Notes: a model not told the origin generated them from the letters alone. A DNA stretch of 64,000 nt from Trochalopteron elliotii (GCA_024734555.1 JANPWX010000336.1:310001-374000), one strand, 5' to 3'. Counted from the stretch's first letter, positions 49,935 to 62,984 are shown. Numbers and translations are program-made.

Positions 49935-50496
49935 TGTCTTGTTAGAGGGTAGAAACAAGACAAGACACAGACTTCTTGTTTATCACAGCATGAAAAGGGC
50001 CCTGGTTTATTCCTCTTTACACCTCAGCCATCCTGACCCCAACCATTCCCTGACTCTGCCTGCACCAAGCTCCTGCTGCAGGTTTCCCCTGCAGCCTCTG
50101 ACTGCTGCTGATTTCCTGCTCACCTCTGACTGCAGGGATCAGTTTGCAGACTGTGACTGCAGCTTTTACCCAGCCAGACTGTGACTGCAGGTTCCAACAA
50201 CAGGCTCTGAGTGCACACCCAGACTGACCTCACTGCAGGGATTCTCTCTGCCCAGGATCCTGCTTCCTTGTGAGTAGCTTCTTTGCGAGCTGCTTCATTA
50301 GTCTCTCCTTCATGCTCCTCAAGGTTCCTCCTCCATGATGAGCTTTCCCTCACCAGCTACCCCCTCTTTTATCTCATTCATCCTTATTGGATATAGCTGT
50401 GACTCATTAGGAGTGAGGCTGTATTGGATAATTAACACAGCTGTTATTTATCAGGGGCAGAGTCACCTGTATTCCCTTCTCCTACAAGGTGTGACA
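49935..50496 (-). mobile_element. Probable solo LTR (about 562 bp), related to 7,235-8,047
   Basis: Bounded by TGTCTTGTTAG at 49,935 and GTGTGACA ending at 50,496. Its segment 50,312-50,462 closely matches 7,813-7,963 of the 813-bp LTR, including CTCCTCAAGG, TCTTTTATC (a minus-strand TATA-like box), CATCCTTATTGGATA and TAATTAACACAGCT. The rest differs, so these are related subfamilies with different 3' parts. A minus-strand AATAAA lies at 50,006-50,011, about 70 bases before the 3' end. No target-site duplication was seen with these boundaries, so the ends are provisional. The middle carries a degenerate tandem repeat listed separately. Confidence 0.75.
50099..50230. repeat. Degenerate ~27-bp tandem repeat inside the LTR
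   Basis: TGACTGC(AG) or a close variant recurs at 50,099, 50,127, 50,154, 50,182 and 50,208. The spacings are 28, 27, 28 and 26. The units also share a CAGACTG- or CTC-type end. Direct repeats in the U3 part of retroviral LTRs commonly act as enhancers, so this may once have been one. Confidence 0.75.
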
Positions 50497-53400
50497 GTCC
50501 AGGTCTTCCTCCAAGATTTGTTTTGCCAAGGTCTGTTGCATCAGTTGCTGGTGCTGCATCTGCTGCTGCTTGTGTCCTTGTGGTCCTACACAAATACTCA
50601 ATAGTGTGATGCAATTTACTGCTGTGTTCCCCCTCCAGGCACCACATCATGGTCTGGGGGACAGCCAGGACAGCCCTTCTCCTGCACTTAGTCACAGTGG
50701 CAGCTGGGTCTGAAAAGAGAGCAGTGCCACTTAGAGAGCCTGGCAGTGTAATAGCTTTTCTTAAATGAAATTCCCACTCTCTTGGCAACTTGGCTCTGCA
50801 GAAACCCTGGGAAATAGCACAGTGGTGAGTAACTAAGTGGTGCCCATGGGAACATGTCCCTGGCCTTGGCTGGAATGAGCTTTCTCATGTGTGCTCATAC
50901 AACAAAATGACTTAAGCAAGAGTATTATCACAACATGGTTTTCCTAATGTATTAGCAAACATAATAAAGCAATGGAAAATTACTTGCACTAATTGGACAT
51001 CCATAAATAGATTCAAGTCATAGGTTTGACTCTCCATTCAAGTGAATAATTTATCAGCTGATTAAATCTGATCATTTTGTACAACGTGCCAGTAGTTTTC
51101 CAGTGCATGTTTTTACTGTCCATATATCTCCATTAGATTGATGGATTTGGGAGGTTCAGAATGGTAGTAGTCAGGGAAATGCCATGTGTAAGCAAATAAA
51201 GCTGGATTTATAGCATCTGGGCCCCATTCTCAGACCTCTAACACAAAAATGGGGTGCTGTTACATATTTAAATAAAAGCTGCTCTGAGTCTCACAGATGA
51301 TTTCTTAAGAGCTAGGGAGAAAGAAAAAAGCAAAACCCAAACCTTCAACCACCAAATACCACTTTGCAGTTACTCACTGGTCTCTTTTGCTATTTGGATA
51401 TGGGACATTTCCCTTGATAATAGAACAAATTCTATATTTGGGTGCAGAATCCTACATGGCTGAAAAACTTCCAACAAGATTCAATTAAAAAAGAATTCCA
51501 ATTGTGCATAAAATGAATATTAGACCCTCAGACAAAGTCTTCAGGGAAGTGCAACATTACTGAGGGCCATGCCCAGAAGTCCCTGCTGAGAGTGCAGTGG
51601 GCCACTGCAGTGCAGCAAAAGGAGTTGGACTCCACACACCTCCAGCAGGAGAGGCTCACATTTGTGGAGAGGAGAGGGCAGTCAAGTCTAAAAGGTTGAT
51701 GGAGAAGCTGAATTGCTCTTTCCTCTGCAAGCAGTTTAGGTGTGCAGAAACCCAAATACAGACGTTCTCTGGATTTTTTGGGCAGCTTCTTTTTCTCTAA
51801 GGGGATGTGGCCTGTTGAACCAGGGAGCATTCAGTGCTTTGTGTGATACCCCATCTCTGCTCCCCTTTGAGAAGTGCACCAGTGAAAATTGTGCTGGCTT
51901 CTCTTAGGAGGAAAGGGGGGAACTTGGCCTCAGACAATTTGCACGGTTGCTTAGCTGTAATTTAAAAGAATTAAAATGAAAAGCAACAGGAGGCTGAAGT
52001 AGTTGGCAGGGGAGCATTTGTAGGGTCGGCTGTGTGTGAAGCAGGGAGGGGAACTGTTGCCTTTTCCCTTCAGATTTGTAGCTTAGGTATCCCTCTGATC
52101 CCCAAGAGGCAATCTGCTCAGTTTCTGACTAAGGAAGAAAGAAAACTGAGAGCAAAATCAGAGATTTTCTGTCATGTATCAATACTTCAGGCAGATAGAG
52201 ATGTGAGTATAGAATAAGTATAAAAAATTAGTACATCTATCAGCATATGAAACTAAGCATATGTAATATACACCTTTAACTAGTCAATAGGATTAGTGCT
52301 GGTGTTGTTAGTTTGTACTGGAAATGTTTCCTGTGTCTGTCTCAGAGTGGTGGCAGGTTAGAAACCATCTTAACAGATTTAATTGATCCATCCATTTAAT
52401 AGAGACTAAAAGGCATTTTTTTTTCTCTATTATATTGTCACAAGGCTTCATCCCTGCTGGGACTGACACAGAACACTGGTGTCTGGAGAGTACCTAGGAA
52501 GACATAGTGGTTTTTCAAAGAAGAGGGTATCTACATACACCAGAAACACAATTGCATTTTTTTACTCATTGACAGTGTTGCTTGTTATTTAAAAATTGAA
52601 GCTGTTTCTCTAGCTATCTCCTTCTGTCACTCTTTAGACCAGCCTGGGCTAAGCATGGTGTGAATAAGAGATGTGGCCAAATAGGAAGAACAGCCAAAGT
52701 TTTGGATTTGGCAGAGCTTTCTTCTGCTCACCTTTCTTGAGAAGAGCCACTGCCTTCAGCAGGACGTGCTTTTGTCCAAGCTGCTACGTAATTAGCACCA
52801 CTGGCAACATTACCTTCCTCAGCCAAAAACAGTTTTGTGGCTCTAGGCTGGCAAGCTGGGAAGTGCAGGGTCGTTGTTGGGAGGCTGGAGCTGTGTTTTG
52901 CCATTTGCCAGTCCTCTCACAAGAAGAATTAGCTCAATTCTTGGATGGGGTCTTTTGGGAATGGACAGAAATGCTGCTCCACCACAGTTTCTCTTCTGGC
53001 TTCTTTGGCTTTTTGCATCATTAAATCAGCCTTGAGGATGCTCCCTGGGTTTTGTTACTTATGCAGCATTGCAATTTGTATTTCCCACTTGAAGGGTCAA
53101 ATGTTTGGCAAAGCTGCTAACTGTTCATCAATTAGTGAGGAACTAGTCAGAGATAAGGAGTTGATGTTCAGGTATGTGGCCCAGCAGGGCCCAATATTTT
53201 CTGCTGCATTCTTTTCTCTTTCAAGCCTGAACATGACCATGGATTTGCATGTGCCCCTTCTTTTACTAAGTGAAACAGTGGGATCAGGATCTTCTTAATC
53301 AACAATGTTTCATTGTCATCATTTTGAAAATGGAGTTTTGTTAGTGCCACAACACTTCCTGACATCATTTCCCAAGGCACCATTTGCAACTGGAAAGGAG

Positions 53401-53691
53401 GATAGTGATGTGAGGGAAAATACTAGCTTTTACTTTTCATTCCACCCAAAGAAGATATTCCTTTTGAAACCAGCTGAAGGAAAATATTGCTGTAGACCAC
53501 AAATCCTGAGCCATATAGCAAGGCCAAAATATCAGATTCTCAGCACTGAGACAGATGAGGAGGGTACAACTCTGCTTCCCTCCCCCAGGCTCTCTGGGGG
53601 CTGTAGAAAAGTGGATCAGGGAACTGGGACATGGAAAAATGTTTCTCATCCCAGTTACACCCCATTTACCAGTGCCCTGAGAGCTGCAGCA
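50497..53691. other. Unannotated non-coding DNA
   Basis: No supported gene or complete mobile element. It begins with a TGC/CTG-rich stretch (50,537-50,575). A 139-codon frame at 53,305-53,724 runs into the next LTR and is not supported. Confidence 0.5.
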
Positions 53692-53697
53692 CTACAC

Positions 53698-53993
53698 TGT
53701 TGCCCTGATTTTTCAGCCTTCTGATGTTTTCATTCTTGGACTGGAGCTTTCTCATGAATTGTAAGAAAAACAAAAAGTAATGTTTACTAAATAATACATT
53801 CCTTTCCAGGGAGAAAGACAAATTGATAGGCTTCTAAGTTGACCACTGGGGTCAGAAAGGTGTTATTCTTGTCCCCCAATCCCTGATCAAATTCCAAACC
53901 CTATTTAAGCCCTAAACCAAAATAAACTTTCTCTTTCTTTCTCATCTCACAACTTGACGGGTGAGTGTGGTTCTTTCGTGTCCTCTAGTGACA
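53698..53993 (+). mobile_element. Solo LTR (296 bp) with perfect 6-bp TSD
   Basis: Runs from TGTTGCCCTGAT to CTCTAGTGACA. It is flanked by identical CTACAC at 53,692-53,697 and 53,994-53,999, a perfect 6-bp target-site duplication consistent with a class II (ERVK-like) element. A TATA-like CTATTTAAG lies near 53,901, and AATAAA at 53,931-53,936 is followed by an R/U5 stretch of CTTT/CTCT and GGGTGAGTGTGG. The element aligns with the inverted copy at 46.3 kb. A perfect duplication here against a diverged one there suggests this is the younger insertion. No internal genes. Confidence 0.92.
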
Positions 53994-53999
53994 CTACAC

Positions 54000-55734
54000 T
54001 GATGTGTTTGTGCTAAGGACAAAAAGAAAATCTCCATTCTTAGAGGGCAGCAGTGTTTTTTTCCCAGTGCTTGCCCACAGCAGAGCTCTGGCATATCCCT
54101 GATGCAGTAAGGGCTGGGAAGGTAAACTGCTGTTTATCTTCTTTCATGACCTGAGGCTTAAAATGTCTTCCTCAGCCTTATGTATTTGTCCAGTACATAA
54201 TCTACAGCTTGGTCCCTGCAGTGACCTGTTCATGCCACACTGGGTTTAGCACAGCACTGTCATCTTTTTACATTGCTCTGAGGCTCATGGCTGCATGAAG
54301 CAGCACTGGGGGATCACAGCAAAGACTGATTTCCCAGAACTAAACAGTATATTATTGGAGAGCTCTGGAGATAACCCTGGTCAAGCCTGTAAGTTTGCTG
54401 TTTGTGCCTTTACCCACTGAGAGGTTTGAGTATTTCCAGCAGGGAGAAGCAGTGGCTGGATATGCAGTCAGGTCCTAAAGATTCATGAACAAACTAACCA
54501 GCAAATCCAGAGGAATATAAATACTGCTGGAAAATCCAGACAGATATTTACCTTCAATCCCTCCCAAAGTGGGGAGGACCTACTGTGTGAAATTCTACTT
54601 GAGAGAAAAGCCTTTTATTTTTACTATCTATTGCAACAAAACTGAAACCAGACTGCCATGTGTCTGAAATGGGAAGCATGACACAGTCAGTATTGCATTT
54701 TCCTTCTGGATGCAACAAGATGACCTTCATAACTCACTTGAGGCTCTGTCCCTTTAGAATTATGGGCCATTCCCTTGTTAGTGGTAATAAGCTGCATTAT
54801 ATTCCTCTTCACACTGATGGCTTTTTTTCTACATAATGCCAGGGAACTTAAAAAAAAAAGAAGGAAAGAATAAAGGTCAGTGAGTTTCAAAATGTGCTTT
54901 ATTGAAAAGGCTATAAAAGAGAAAGGGCTGGTGTCACTTCTGTGATGACATAAGTTATATTAACAAGCCATTATGTTTTAAGCACTGTTTGTAAGTGTTG
55001 TGCACATATAGTTTGGGCTGGTGTTATAATGTCCACGAGGGTACCAGATGTTCAGAATTTAGAATGGACTGGGACAAAAATCAGGGGGAGGCACAGACAG
55101 GGGATCTCCTTTACTTTTGAGGAGCTTCACCTTGGTTGTCTGAATCAGTGGCAGGTCCCAGCATGTGAAGCCCTCCCAGATTTTCAGCTCTACTTTTGGA
55201 TAACCCGACCTGAATAGCAGAGACCAGGACAATGTATTAGTGCAAGCCCAAAACCCTGTTGAAGTTGGTGCTGTGCCTTTAAATAACTATCAGAAACCCC
55301 TTTTACTTTCCCTCTGTACTTCTGACCTCCTGACAAACCTATAATTAGCCCAGATTTTTCACATCCATGGCTAGATTGGAAATTTGGAAGCACTTAATGG
55401 AGAAGGTCAGTCACCTTGACCAGGCTGAAGTTGCAGTTAGAGGCCATTTGATTGCATATCCATTAATATTAACATAGAAATGCAAACACTGTGCTGATGG
55501 CTGCTAGGATAGGACCCTGCACTCCGTGTGACTTCAGCTCCAAAGGCTTTCTCCTGTTTGGGGGCATTTCCTCCTAGATCTCTTAAGGCAGGGTTTGCAC
55601 ATTAGGACATGACTCCAGGTCCAGATTAACTAGAAATCCAGATTACCAGACTCCCACTTGATTTGAGCCAAAGACCAGGTCAAAGTCACATAATTCTTGC
55701 ATGGTAGGTCCAGCAATGTCACAGTGAGGGTGGC
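54000..55734. other. Unannotated non-coding DNA
   Basis: No supported gene or complete mobile element. The composition is ordinary for the window. Confidence 0.5.
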
Positions 55735-56164
55735 TGTGACAAATCCTTGAGTACCCTGACTTCAGGGTGAGCGTGGTGAGAAATAAGATAAAAGAGTGGG
55801 AGCAATGGAGTACCCAAAATGAAAATTACTTTAGTGAGAAATAAAAATAGGGACAATGTCCAGAAACCAAGTGCAGTATAGGGACAAACTCCAAAGACCA
55901 GAAGTAAAGGGAGAAGTAACAATATATGGTCTTGGGGGTGAAACATTCTAGAAACAATACCATATATGGAGCACAAGTAACCAATAGGGGAGTAGAACTT
56001 GGACTAATTAACATAACAACTTCAAAGGCTCTTGGGAGGAGATCTCAGGCTCACCCTGAGTTAGAAGAATGTTTCCCAGGGCTTGAAGCCAAGGCTTGGG
56101 TTGTTAGGGGTGGAGTCTTGCTTCTCTGTCCGGCCGACTCCCACACAGCATCTCGTCCCCCACA
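55735..56164 (+). mobile_element. Possible LTR or non-autonomous element, low confidence
   Basis: The segment contains a CCAATAGGGG box and a CpG-bearing 3' part (TCCGGCCGACTCCCACACAG and CTCGTCCCCCACA), both reminiscent of retroviral LTRs. It could start at TGTGACAAATCC and end at CCCCCACA. No target-site duplication, matching copy or well-placed AATAAA was found. An imperfect inverted repeat (CTGACTTCAGGGTGAGC at 55,756 and GCTCACCCTGAGTTAG at 56,049) lies inside it, which would also fit a small DNA element. Confidence 0.3.
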
Positions 56165-59100
56165 GTTTTGGTGGTAGTGCCAAAGTCTGAGTTCCCAATA
56201 GGATTTGTCTTGGGAAGCTAGTTTTTATAGGAGATTGGGTGAGGTTTTGATTTGGGGTCAGGACCAGGGCCCCAGAGATTTTGGTTTTATATTCTTGAAA
56301 AAATGAAGTACCGGAAACATCCTGTCTGCAATCTTGTTGGCATTGGGGTGATCTAAAAAATTAACGTGAATACAATAACATCCTCTGAATATAGGAAGGG
56401 AAGGCCTCTGTGTCTGGTTTTGCTGCATCTTCCAGGATACCTCCTATTTGATGCTTGTGGGCTGCAGGATGGCAGTGGAGGCTGTCTCCAAAACCTTATA
56501 TCCAGTCTGGGAAGTGATGAAAGGAGTCCTGTGGAAATTGAAAAAGACTTGTGTATTATTATATGTTTTCCTGTCTTCCCCTGTAGTTCATGAGTCTAAT
56601 GTAGGTTTCTATGACACTGGACAATAAGTGCATAACACATTTTTATTTATCTGTTTCAATCTCTCAGACCATCATTGATTATGACAGAAGTAAAAGAAGG
56701 AGCACACAGAGCAAGTGTCCAACCATTAAGTTAGGAAAGCTTAGATTCTTTAATTTCTGGATCTCTTAAGTGCAGTTAATATATAATGGAAGAAAAAAAG
56801 TTCCTTGTAATAATTACACAGTTGGAACTGAAGCTTATGGTAGCAGTAAGGATTCTTTCAATAATGTGCAAAGCATCATGTCCTATATGAAAAAAAAAAG
56901 TGCCTTTAAACATTTATTTTTACTGTGTGAGTTTAATACTAAAAATTATTATAGCACACAGCTCTTCACCTTAATTGTCTGGCAAATGTCATATTGTAAA
57001 AGCAAATCCCTCTCTTGCTGTTAGAATACCATGGCATTGTCATGCTGCCAAGAAGTCCCTGCAAGATGCTTTGGAGAGCACCCCCCCTGTAGCACAGTTT
57101 GGAGCATTTTGTAAACCTTTCATCCCTCAGAGATGAGCAGGGTTTTTTTATTCCTACCTCTTTACACCTGGAGAACTGAAGTACAAAAAAGGCCCAGATG
57201 ACCTATGGTGCTCAGGTGAATAATTCCCTCTGAGTTATGAGTTCATCCTACCAGACTTTCAGGGAGTGACTGACAGGAGGGTTGTGCTGGAAGTTTAGTT
57301 GCCCTTAAAAATCAGTTCTCAACCAGACCACTTTTTTGCTTTCCCTTCCAGTTCTCTAAAACCCTAAAGGTGGTTTGCCCACCAAGTGCAGCAGCAATGC
57401 ATGGCCAGATTTCCAAAAGGCAGCAGTGCCAAGTATTTGAACCTCTGCCACCATCTGGTTGCAGTGTTTGGTTTTGTTTTTACTGGGCCAAACTGGTCTC
57501 TAGCATGAGCACTATGTGTTGGTTTAATGAAAGAACAAGTGTGATGAGCTATTCCTCCTCAGGAGTAAAGAGAGCAGAGTGAGACTCTCAGCTCAGAGCA
57601 GCCAGGGCTGTCAGAGCAAAGCCAGCACCTCTGTGAAAAGCTGGATGAACAAGGCAGGGACAGCTTCAAGATCTCTGACTATCCATGAAGGTGCCACTGG
57701 TGAGGCTGCAGAGAATTTGTCAGGTCACCACTAGGAAAGGAAATTCAGGACCTTCAAACTTTTTGCATGTGTGAGCATTAGTGCCAGGCTGCTGGTGCTC
57801 TTTGCTGTTGTTTGCTGGTGGTAGTTTAAAAACAGAGCAAACAGAGCTATGGGCATCTAAAGAGATGCCTGATGCCTTGCAAGATGCTGTTGTGGGAATA
57901 AGGAATCTGCTCTGTAACACAGTGAGTGTCACCTCCATTCTGCTCCACTAACTGCATGTATTGTACTGTATCAAACAAATGGACTCATAAGCTGTACTGT
58001 CACCAGGATGGATTAAAACAGCCAAGACAATGATCAATGCTGCAGAGGGTGTTGATCTTGGGCTGCTGGACTTGTGGTCTCTGGTAAACCCCATGGAACA
58101 TTCTTGTCACAGGGAGACACCCTAACTACTGTTCTCAGTGACAGAGGGGAGTTGGTCTCCTTTCTACTGAAGGGGCAGCCAGGCTCTGCCATAAGAAATG
58201 CTGGCTCTCCACACTTATGAGTATGAATTATCTTCAAATTTAGCTTTCACATCTCATCATCTCCTTCCCTTCACTGCTCCAGAATTCATGGAAACAAAAT
58301 GTAGATCAAACCTGCAGTAAAAGAACTGTGGGCATTACACAGCTCCCACTGAAATCAGCAGTGACAAAAGTCCTTGTCATTTAAATGACATGAAATCATG
58401 TGTTTGGGTATATATATATACTTTTGGTGCCTTCTTGTCTGTTTTTGTGTGTCACTTGAAGGTGTATTTTATATCACATATGTACACTTAGGAGAAATGA
58501 GCAGCAGGCAGCAAATCCTGGAGTGTCTGCCTACAGGTAGATGCATGTCTGTGTGTGCTGCTGACATGTGTTTAAGCTGTTGTCAGGCCACAGCTGTGTT
58601 TGTAAAGGATCCCCCACCAGTCTGCTCTCCACTGCAGAACCCTGTTCTAGATGTCAGCTGCAATGGACACCTTTGATTTATAAAACCTTCTCTACTGGTG
58701 GCTGTTTGTGTAGGATATTCAGATGATACAAAATCAAAGTTGGTGATGGGTCGTATTCTGTTGGGCTGCGAGGAGAAACTCCACATGGAGCTCTGGCAGG
58801 TACAAGCTCCTTGTGCCCTGCCATTTTATTTCACAAGTGGACAGCCAGCTGAGGGGAACTTTAATCTAAGAGAGTCTGTACTTCACAGCAGCACTCCAAA
58901 GCCCTGCCATGTTCTTTCCATTGACCCCTTTTGTTCCCTTCTAAAAAAACCTGACTGGGAGGAGAAGTCAAGGAGAGTAATAGTCTGTCTGGTTATGGTA
59001 GCAGTGGCCAGGCAAGCCTTGTGCTGACAGCCTGGTAAATGATCCCTTCACATGACCAAGGTGAGGGGTTTGGACAATGCTGTTGTCAGACACTCAGCAC

Positions 59101-61446
59101 TCAGAGAGGAGCTGTGAGCCTTGGGAAGGCCAGGAGTGGGCCCTCTGCTTGGGGGAAGAAGCAGAGTTTGTGTAGGAATTCTGGAATGACTAAAATTCAA
59201 AGTGAGATGACCAGTCCATCTGTTCCTACCCAGAAGAAATCCATGCATTGCACATTTGTCTGCTGTACTCAATTGATCATGCAGCCTCAGCCACTTGGGC
59301 CTGCCTGCTCAAACACAGAAATTGTACAGTTCCTTCTTCAGCATCCTCCTTCTCACCTGGTGCACCTCTTCCCTTTCCCCAGCCCCATCCTCCCCTGTTT
59401 GCATGTTTTTATCTCCAAAGAAATTACTAAGGGAGACAGACCTCTCTTTTCAGCATTGTGCTGACCACCTTTCTCCTCCCCTCAAGCTCTGAAATTAATT
59501 AAATGATGCCACGCTTGATTTTAACTGATTTGGAAGCAATTTATCACCCTTTTGCTTGTTCTATTAGTCCAGGCGATCAGCACATTAATTCATTTGTGAG
59601 ACTAAGCTCAAGGGTAATTACAGTGAGGAAGCTTAATGCCTAAACTTGTTAATGTCTGTAATCAGAACTATTTCCTCAGTGTGGAAAAATTGTTAGACAA
59701 TTACACTTGGATATGATTGCTCTGCTAGGCAGCAGAGGCTGTGTCAGGAGAGGAATAGCAAGAGCCAGAAGTGAACTATCAGCAAATCCATCTCTTTGCA
59801 ATCTGCCTTCTGGATCCTGCTCAGCTCGCCCCTTCCTCAGGTTTTGCATTATTGCTTAAGTTGAAAAGTCAGCATCCTTCTCTTTTTCAGGTTCAGTTCT
59901 GTGGGGCACAGGAAAAGAGACACCTCTGCTTTTTTTTTCTGATAAAAATGTCACTAGTTTTGCTTCTGGTGTCCTGGTTAATGAGCATGGGGAGGAATAA
60001 CTAATTTAATAGATGGCTCTTTACTTCTCAGTAGAATAATTTTTTTTTCCTGTTCAACAGTCAGTGCTTTCCAGTGAAGAGATATTTAAGTGACAAACTT
60101 TAAGACTGAGACTTCCTCTATTTTGCCCATCTGGTGGAGTCTTCATTAACCTCTTGGTAGGGAAGTGTCCTGACTGGTGATTCTGGACTTACTTTTGATC
60201 AAGGGATCCATATGGGCACAGCGGGACCACACAAGCATAGCAATAAGGCATGAAGTCTTTCTGAACAAGGACATTTTCTCTCTTGTCTCCTCTTCTGACT
60301 GAGCTATCAGTGCCCTCATCTGAGCAGAAAGTTTCCACTGTTAGGTCAGATATCCTAAATGTGTCTATTTCCTTCTGGTCAAGCTCCAGAAGGAAGTGAG
60401 AACATTACAGCTACTTGTGCAAAGTTCAGCTGTAAATGAAAAGGCACCAGTCCAGAGTGTCAGGAAATGGCCAGTCTGTGCAATGACCCTGCACAGCCCC
60501 TGTGACACCCTGCAGTGACACCTGGGGATAACAGCCTCCTGTGGGACAAGCAGACATACTGCACACTGCATGGACCTCCCATTATTGCTGCATGAATCCA
60601 AGCACTGTGATTTTTCAGCTGGGGAGAGATTTTATTCCTGCCCAACCTGGAGGTCCTCCAGTACACAAGGCACTGCACCTTGCAGAAATTCCCATTTGGG
60701 GTAATGTCCCATACACTGATGCTCTTGAAGAGTGATTCTCTTGGTATTTGAAGGAAACCCTCTAGTTGTGCTGGATTGGCAGCATCCTCAGAGGCCCCTG
60801 TGTTAGTCCTTAGCAGCAGTCTCAGCCTCCTGTCACAATTAAGGCAGGGCAGGAAATGAGTTTACAGTGATGTATTTTGCAGACATGGTGAAACTGGTGT
60901 CAGTCACAATCACAAGAAGAGCTGTCTGCTCTGATGGTTTCAGAGGCTGTCTAAACCCAAAGGAAGGTATGGTAAATCTAAAGTTTCTGTTGTCACTAGT
61001 GGCACACATGAAGAACAAATATTTCCTTTTCCTAAGAGAGGAATCCTCTGCTCTCCAGCTGGACTTGCAAAGTGACTGTGGCTGTGACCACCTCCTGTCT
61101 CCACATCTGATGTGGCAGGACTATATTAGCACCTCCCTGCTTTCTCCAAAGCCCAGCACACAACAATGCCCTGCTGGGGTTAAGATCTAAGCCCTCTCTT
61201 AACAGGCATTTGTGGCATGTGGATATCTGGGTTTGCTGTCTGTCATCCCAATGCACTCTTCCAGGATCTCACTGCCAGCTTGCCAAGCAGTGAGGCACAG
61301 CAGGTGGATTTTGAAAGGATGATGTGAAAACCAAAAGGATATCACCTCTTCAATGAGTTAAAAAGTAAAGTAATTCAGGGCAGACTCACACACCTTCTCA
61401 CCCAGCTTTCAGATCTGCCAGTAGGGAGTGTGGGCACAACAGAGTG
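56165..61446. other. Unannotated non-coding DNA with a candidate conserved segment at 59.5 kb
   Basis: No gene identified. 59,490-59,720 stands out: non-repetitive, rich in TTAATT/TAATTA-type homeodomain cores, with balanced composition. It looks like a conserved non-coding element, though conservation cannot be tested here. Frames at 58,398-59,464 lack recognisable domains. Confidence 0.45.
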
Positions 61447-61865
61447 TGTCATGATTTAACCCAAACTCAGCTGCACCCGATGGGACAGCTGAATCAGAAG
61501 AGTAATAATGAGGAAAACTGAATTGAGACAAACAGTTTACCAGGTAAAACAAAAGCTGCTACAAACAGGCAAAACAAGGAATTGATTCCCTCCTTCCCAT
61601 GGGCAGGCAGGTGTTCTGCCATCTCCAGGAGAGCAGGGCCCCTTCACGTGTAGCAGTAACTTGGGAAGACAAAGCCCCATCACTCTGACTGTCCCTCCTT
61701 CCATCCCCCCTGATTTATATACTGAATGTGGTCTGGTCACATGCTCTGGGATATCTGTTGGGTTGGGTGGGGTCACCTGTCCTAACTGTCCCCTTCCAGC
61801 TTCCTTTGCAGCCCCAGGTGCCCATGTTGGGCTGCAATACAAGGTGATCACCTGTTCAGCAGGTC
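61447..61865 (-). mobile_element. 5'-truncated or partial avian LTR
   Basis: The plus-strand text starts TGTCATGATTTAACCC and contains TTTATATACTGAATGTGG, GGGATATCTGTTGGG and GGTCACCTGTCCTAACTGTCCCC. This is the layout of a very common bird LTR read backwards, so the 3' terminus is at 61,447. Similarity fades near 61,865 and the usual 5' start of the family is missing. The polyadenylation signal region is degenerate, indicating an old copy. Family recognition is from memory. Confidence 0.7.
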
Positions 61866-62984
61866 CCTGGCCTGGGAATTAGGAGGTCAGGGTTTGTTTG
61901 TTGGCTCTAGCACTTAGCCAAAGCGTCTCCTGATGTCTTTTGCCTGCCTTGGGGCTTTAATCCAAAGTCTTCATTCTCCTGATAAGTTCAAAAGCATTTT
62001 AAATATGTTATTCAGAAAGGCACTGAAGCCTGGGATGGCTGAGTTCATTGTACTGTCCAAGGTTTTCTGATTTCCTTGTGTTGCCCTTGTTGCAAGGAGC
62101 AGCAGGACACATAGCCTATCTCTTGTGTTATGGATGTCAGTCCTCAAGATTATTCCCAAATTACTGTGGATACCATTAGAAACTATTGAATAATAGCTTC
62201 TAAAATATCCACCTACTCCTCCTCTTTTTGTCTTTATTAAAAGCTAAAGAATATTTCTAATGTGACAGGAAACATGCTCCATTGTTTCTCCATTCTGTTT
62301 GACTGAAGTGAAGCAGCTTCCCTGCACAAAGGTACCCACTGAATAATTCGCTGTTCTGAGCTCTGATAATTTTGGAGCCTAACTTATTTGAACTACTGCA
62401 GTTTCAGAGAGCCACCTGGTAAAGCTCTTCCATGCCATTAAAGCTCAGTGGGGTTTTGCCCCACTTACCAAGAGAGACCCAGAACAGTACATGGATTCCA
62501 AGGAAATGCACAATCCAATCATTGATGAGATCAATGTCTCTGTCATCTCTCCCACGTTTGGTGGTTGGATGCTGGGAGGTCTTTCTGCCCACCAGACTGC
62601 AGTAATGTCCACAACACTTCTGGCCAGGGTGCTGGGATAACAGGTGTAATAAGGAACAAAAGAGTTGCCCAGGAAACCTTAGAACCAGACACCACATCCA
62701 TGTGGTGCCAGTTAACCCTGCTGAGCCCAGTGAGGCTGTTCCTAGGGCTGGGGAGCAAGGCACCAGCACCCCCTTGGGATGGGATGTGTCCCCATGTGTC
62801 ACTGTGGCAGGCTGTGCTGCCTGACCCCTCCATCCCACCTGCAGGCTTCAGGGACAGCTGCTGATGCTCTCCCACAGAGGTGATGGCAGGTGAAAGCCAA
62901 GCTGCTGTGTGGATACAGGTAGCTTGGAGCAGTGAGGTTTTGCTGAGAACAAACTGGTGAGTGTCACCCTGATTCAGGAGGTGG
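61866..62984. other. Unannotated non-coding DNA
   Basis: Moderately GC-rich from 62,560 onward. Two overlapping minus-strand frames (62,404-62,838 and 62,543-63,073) are long but unrecognised, and the second runs into the adjacent LTR. Confidence 0.5.
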
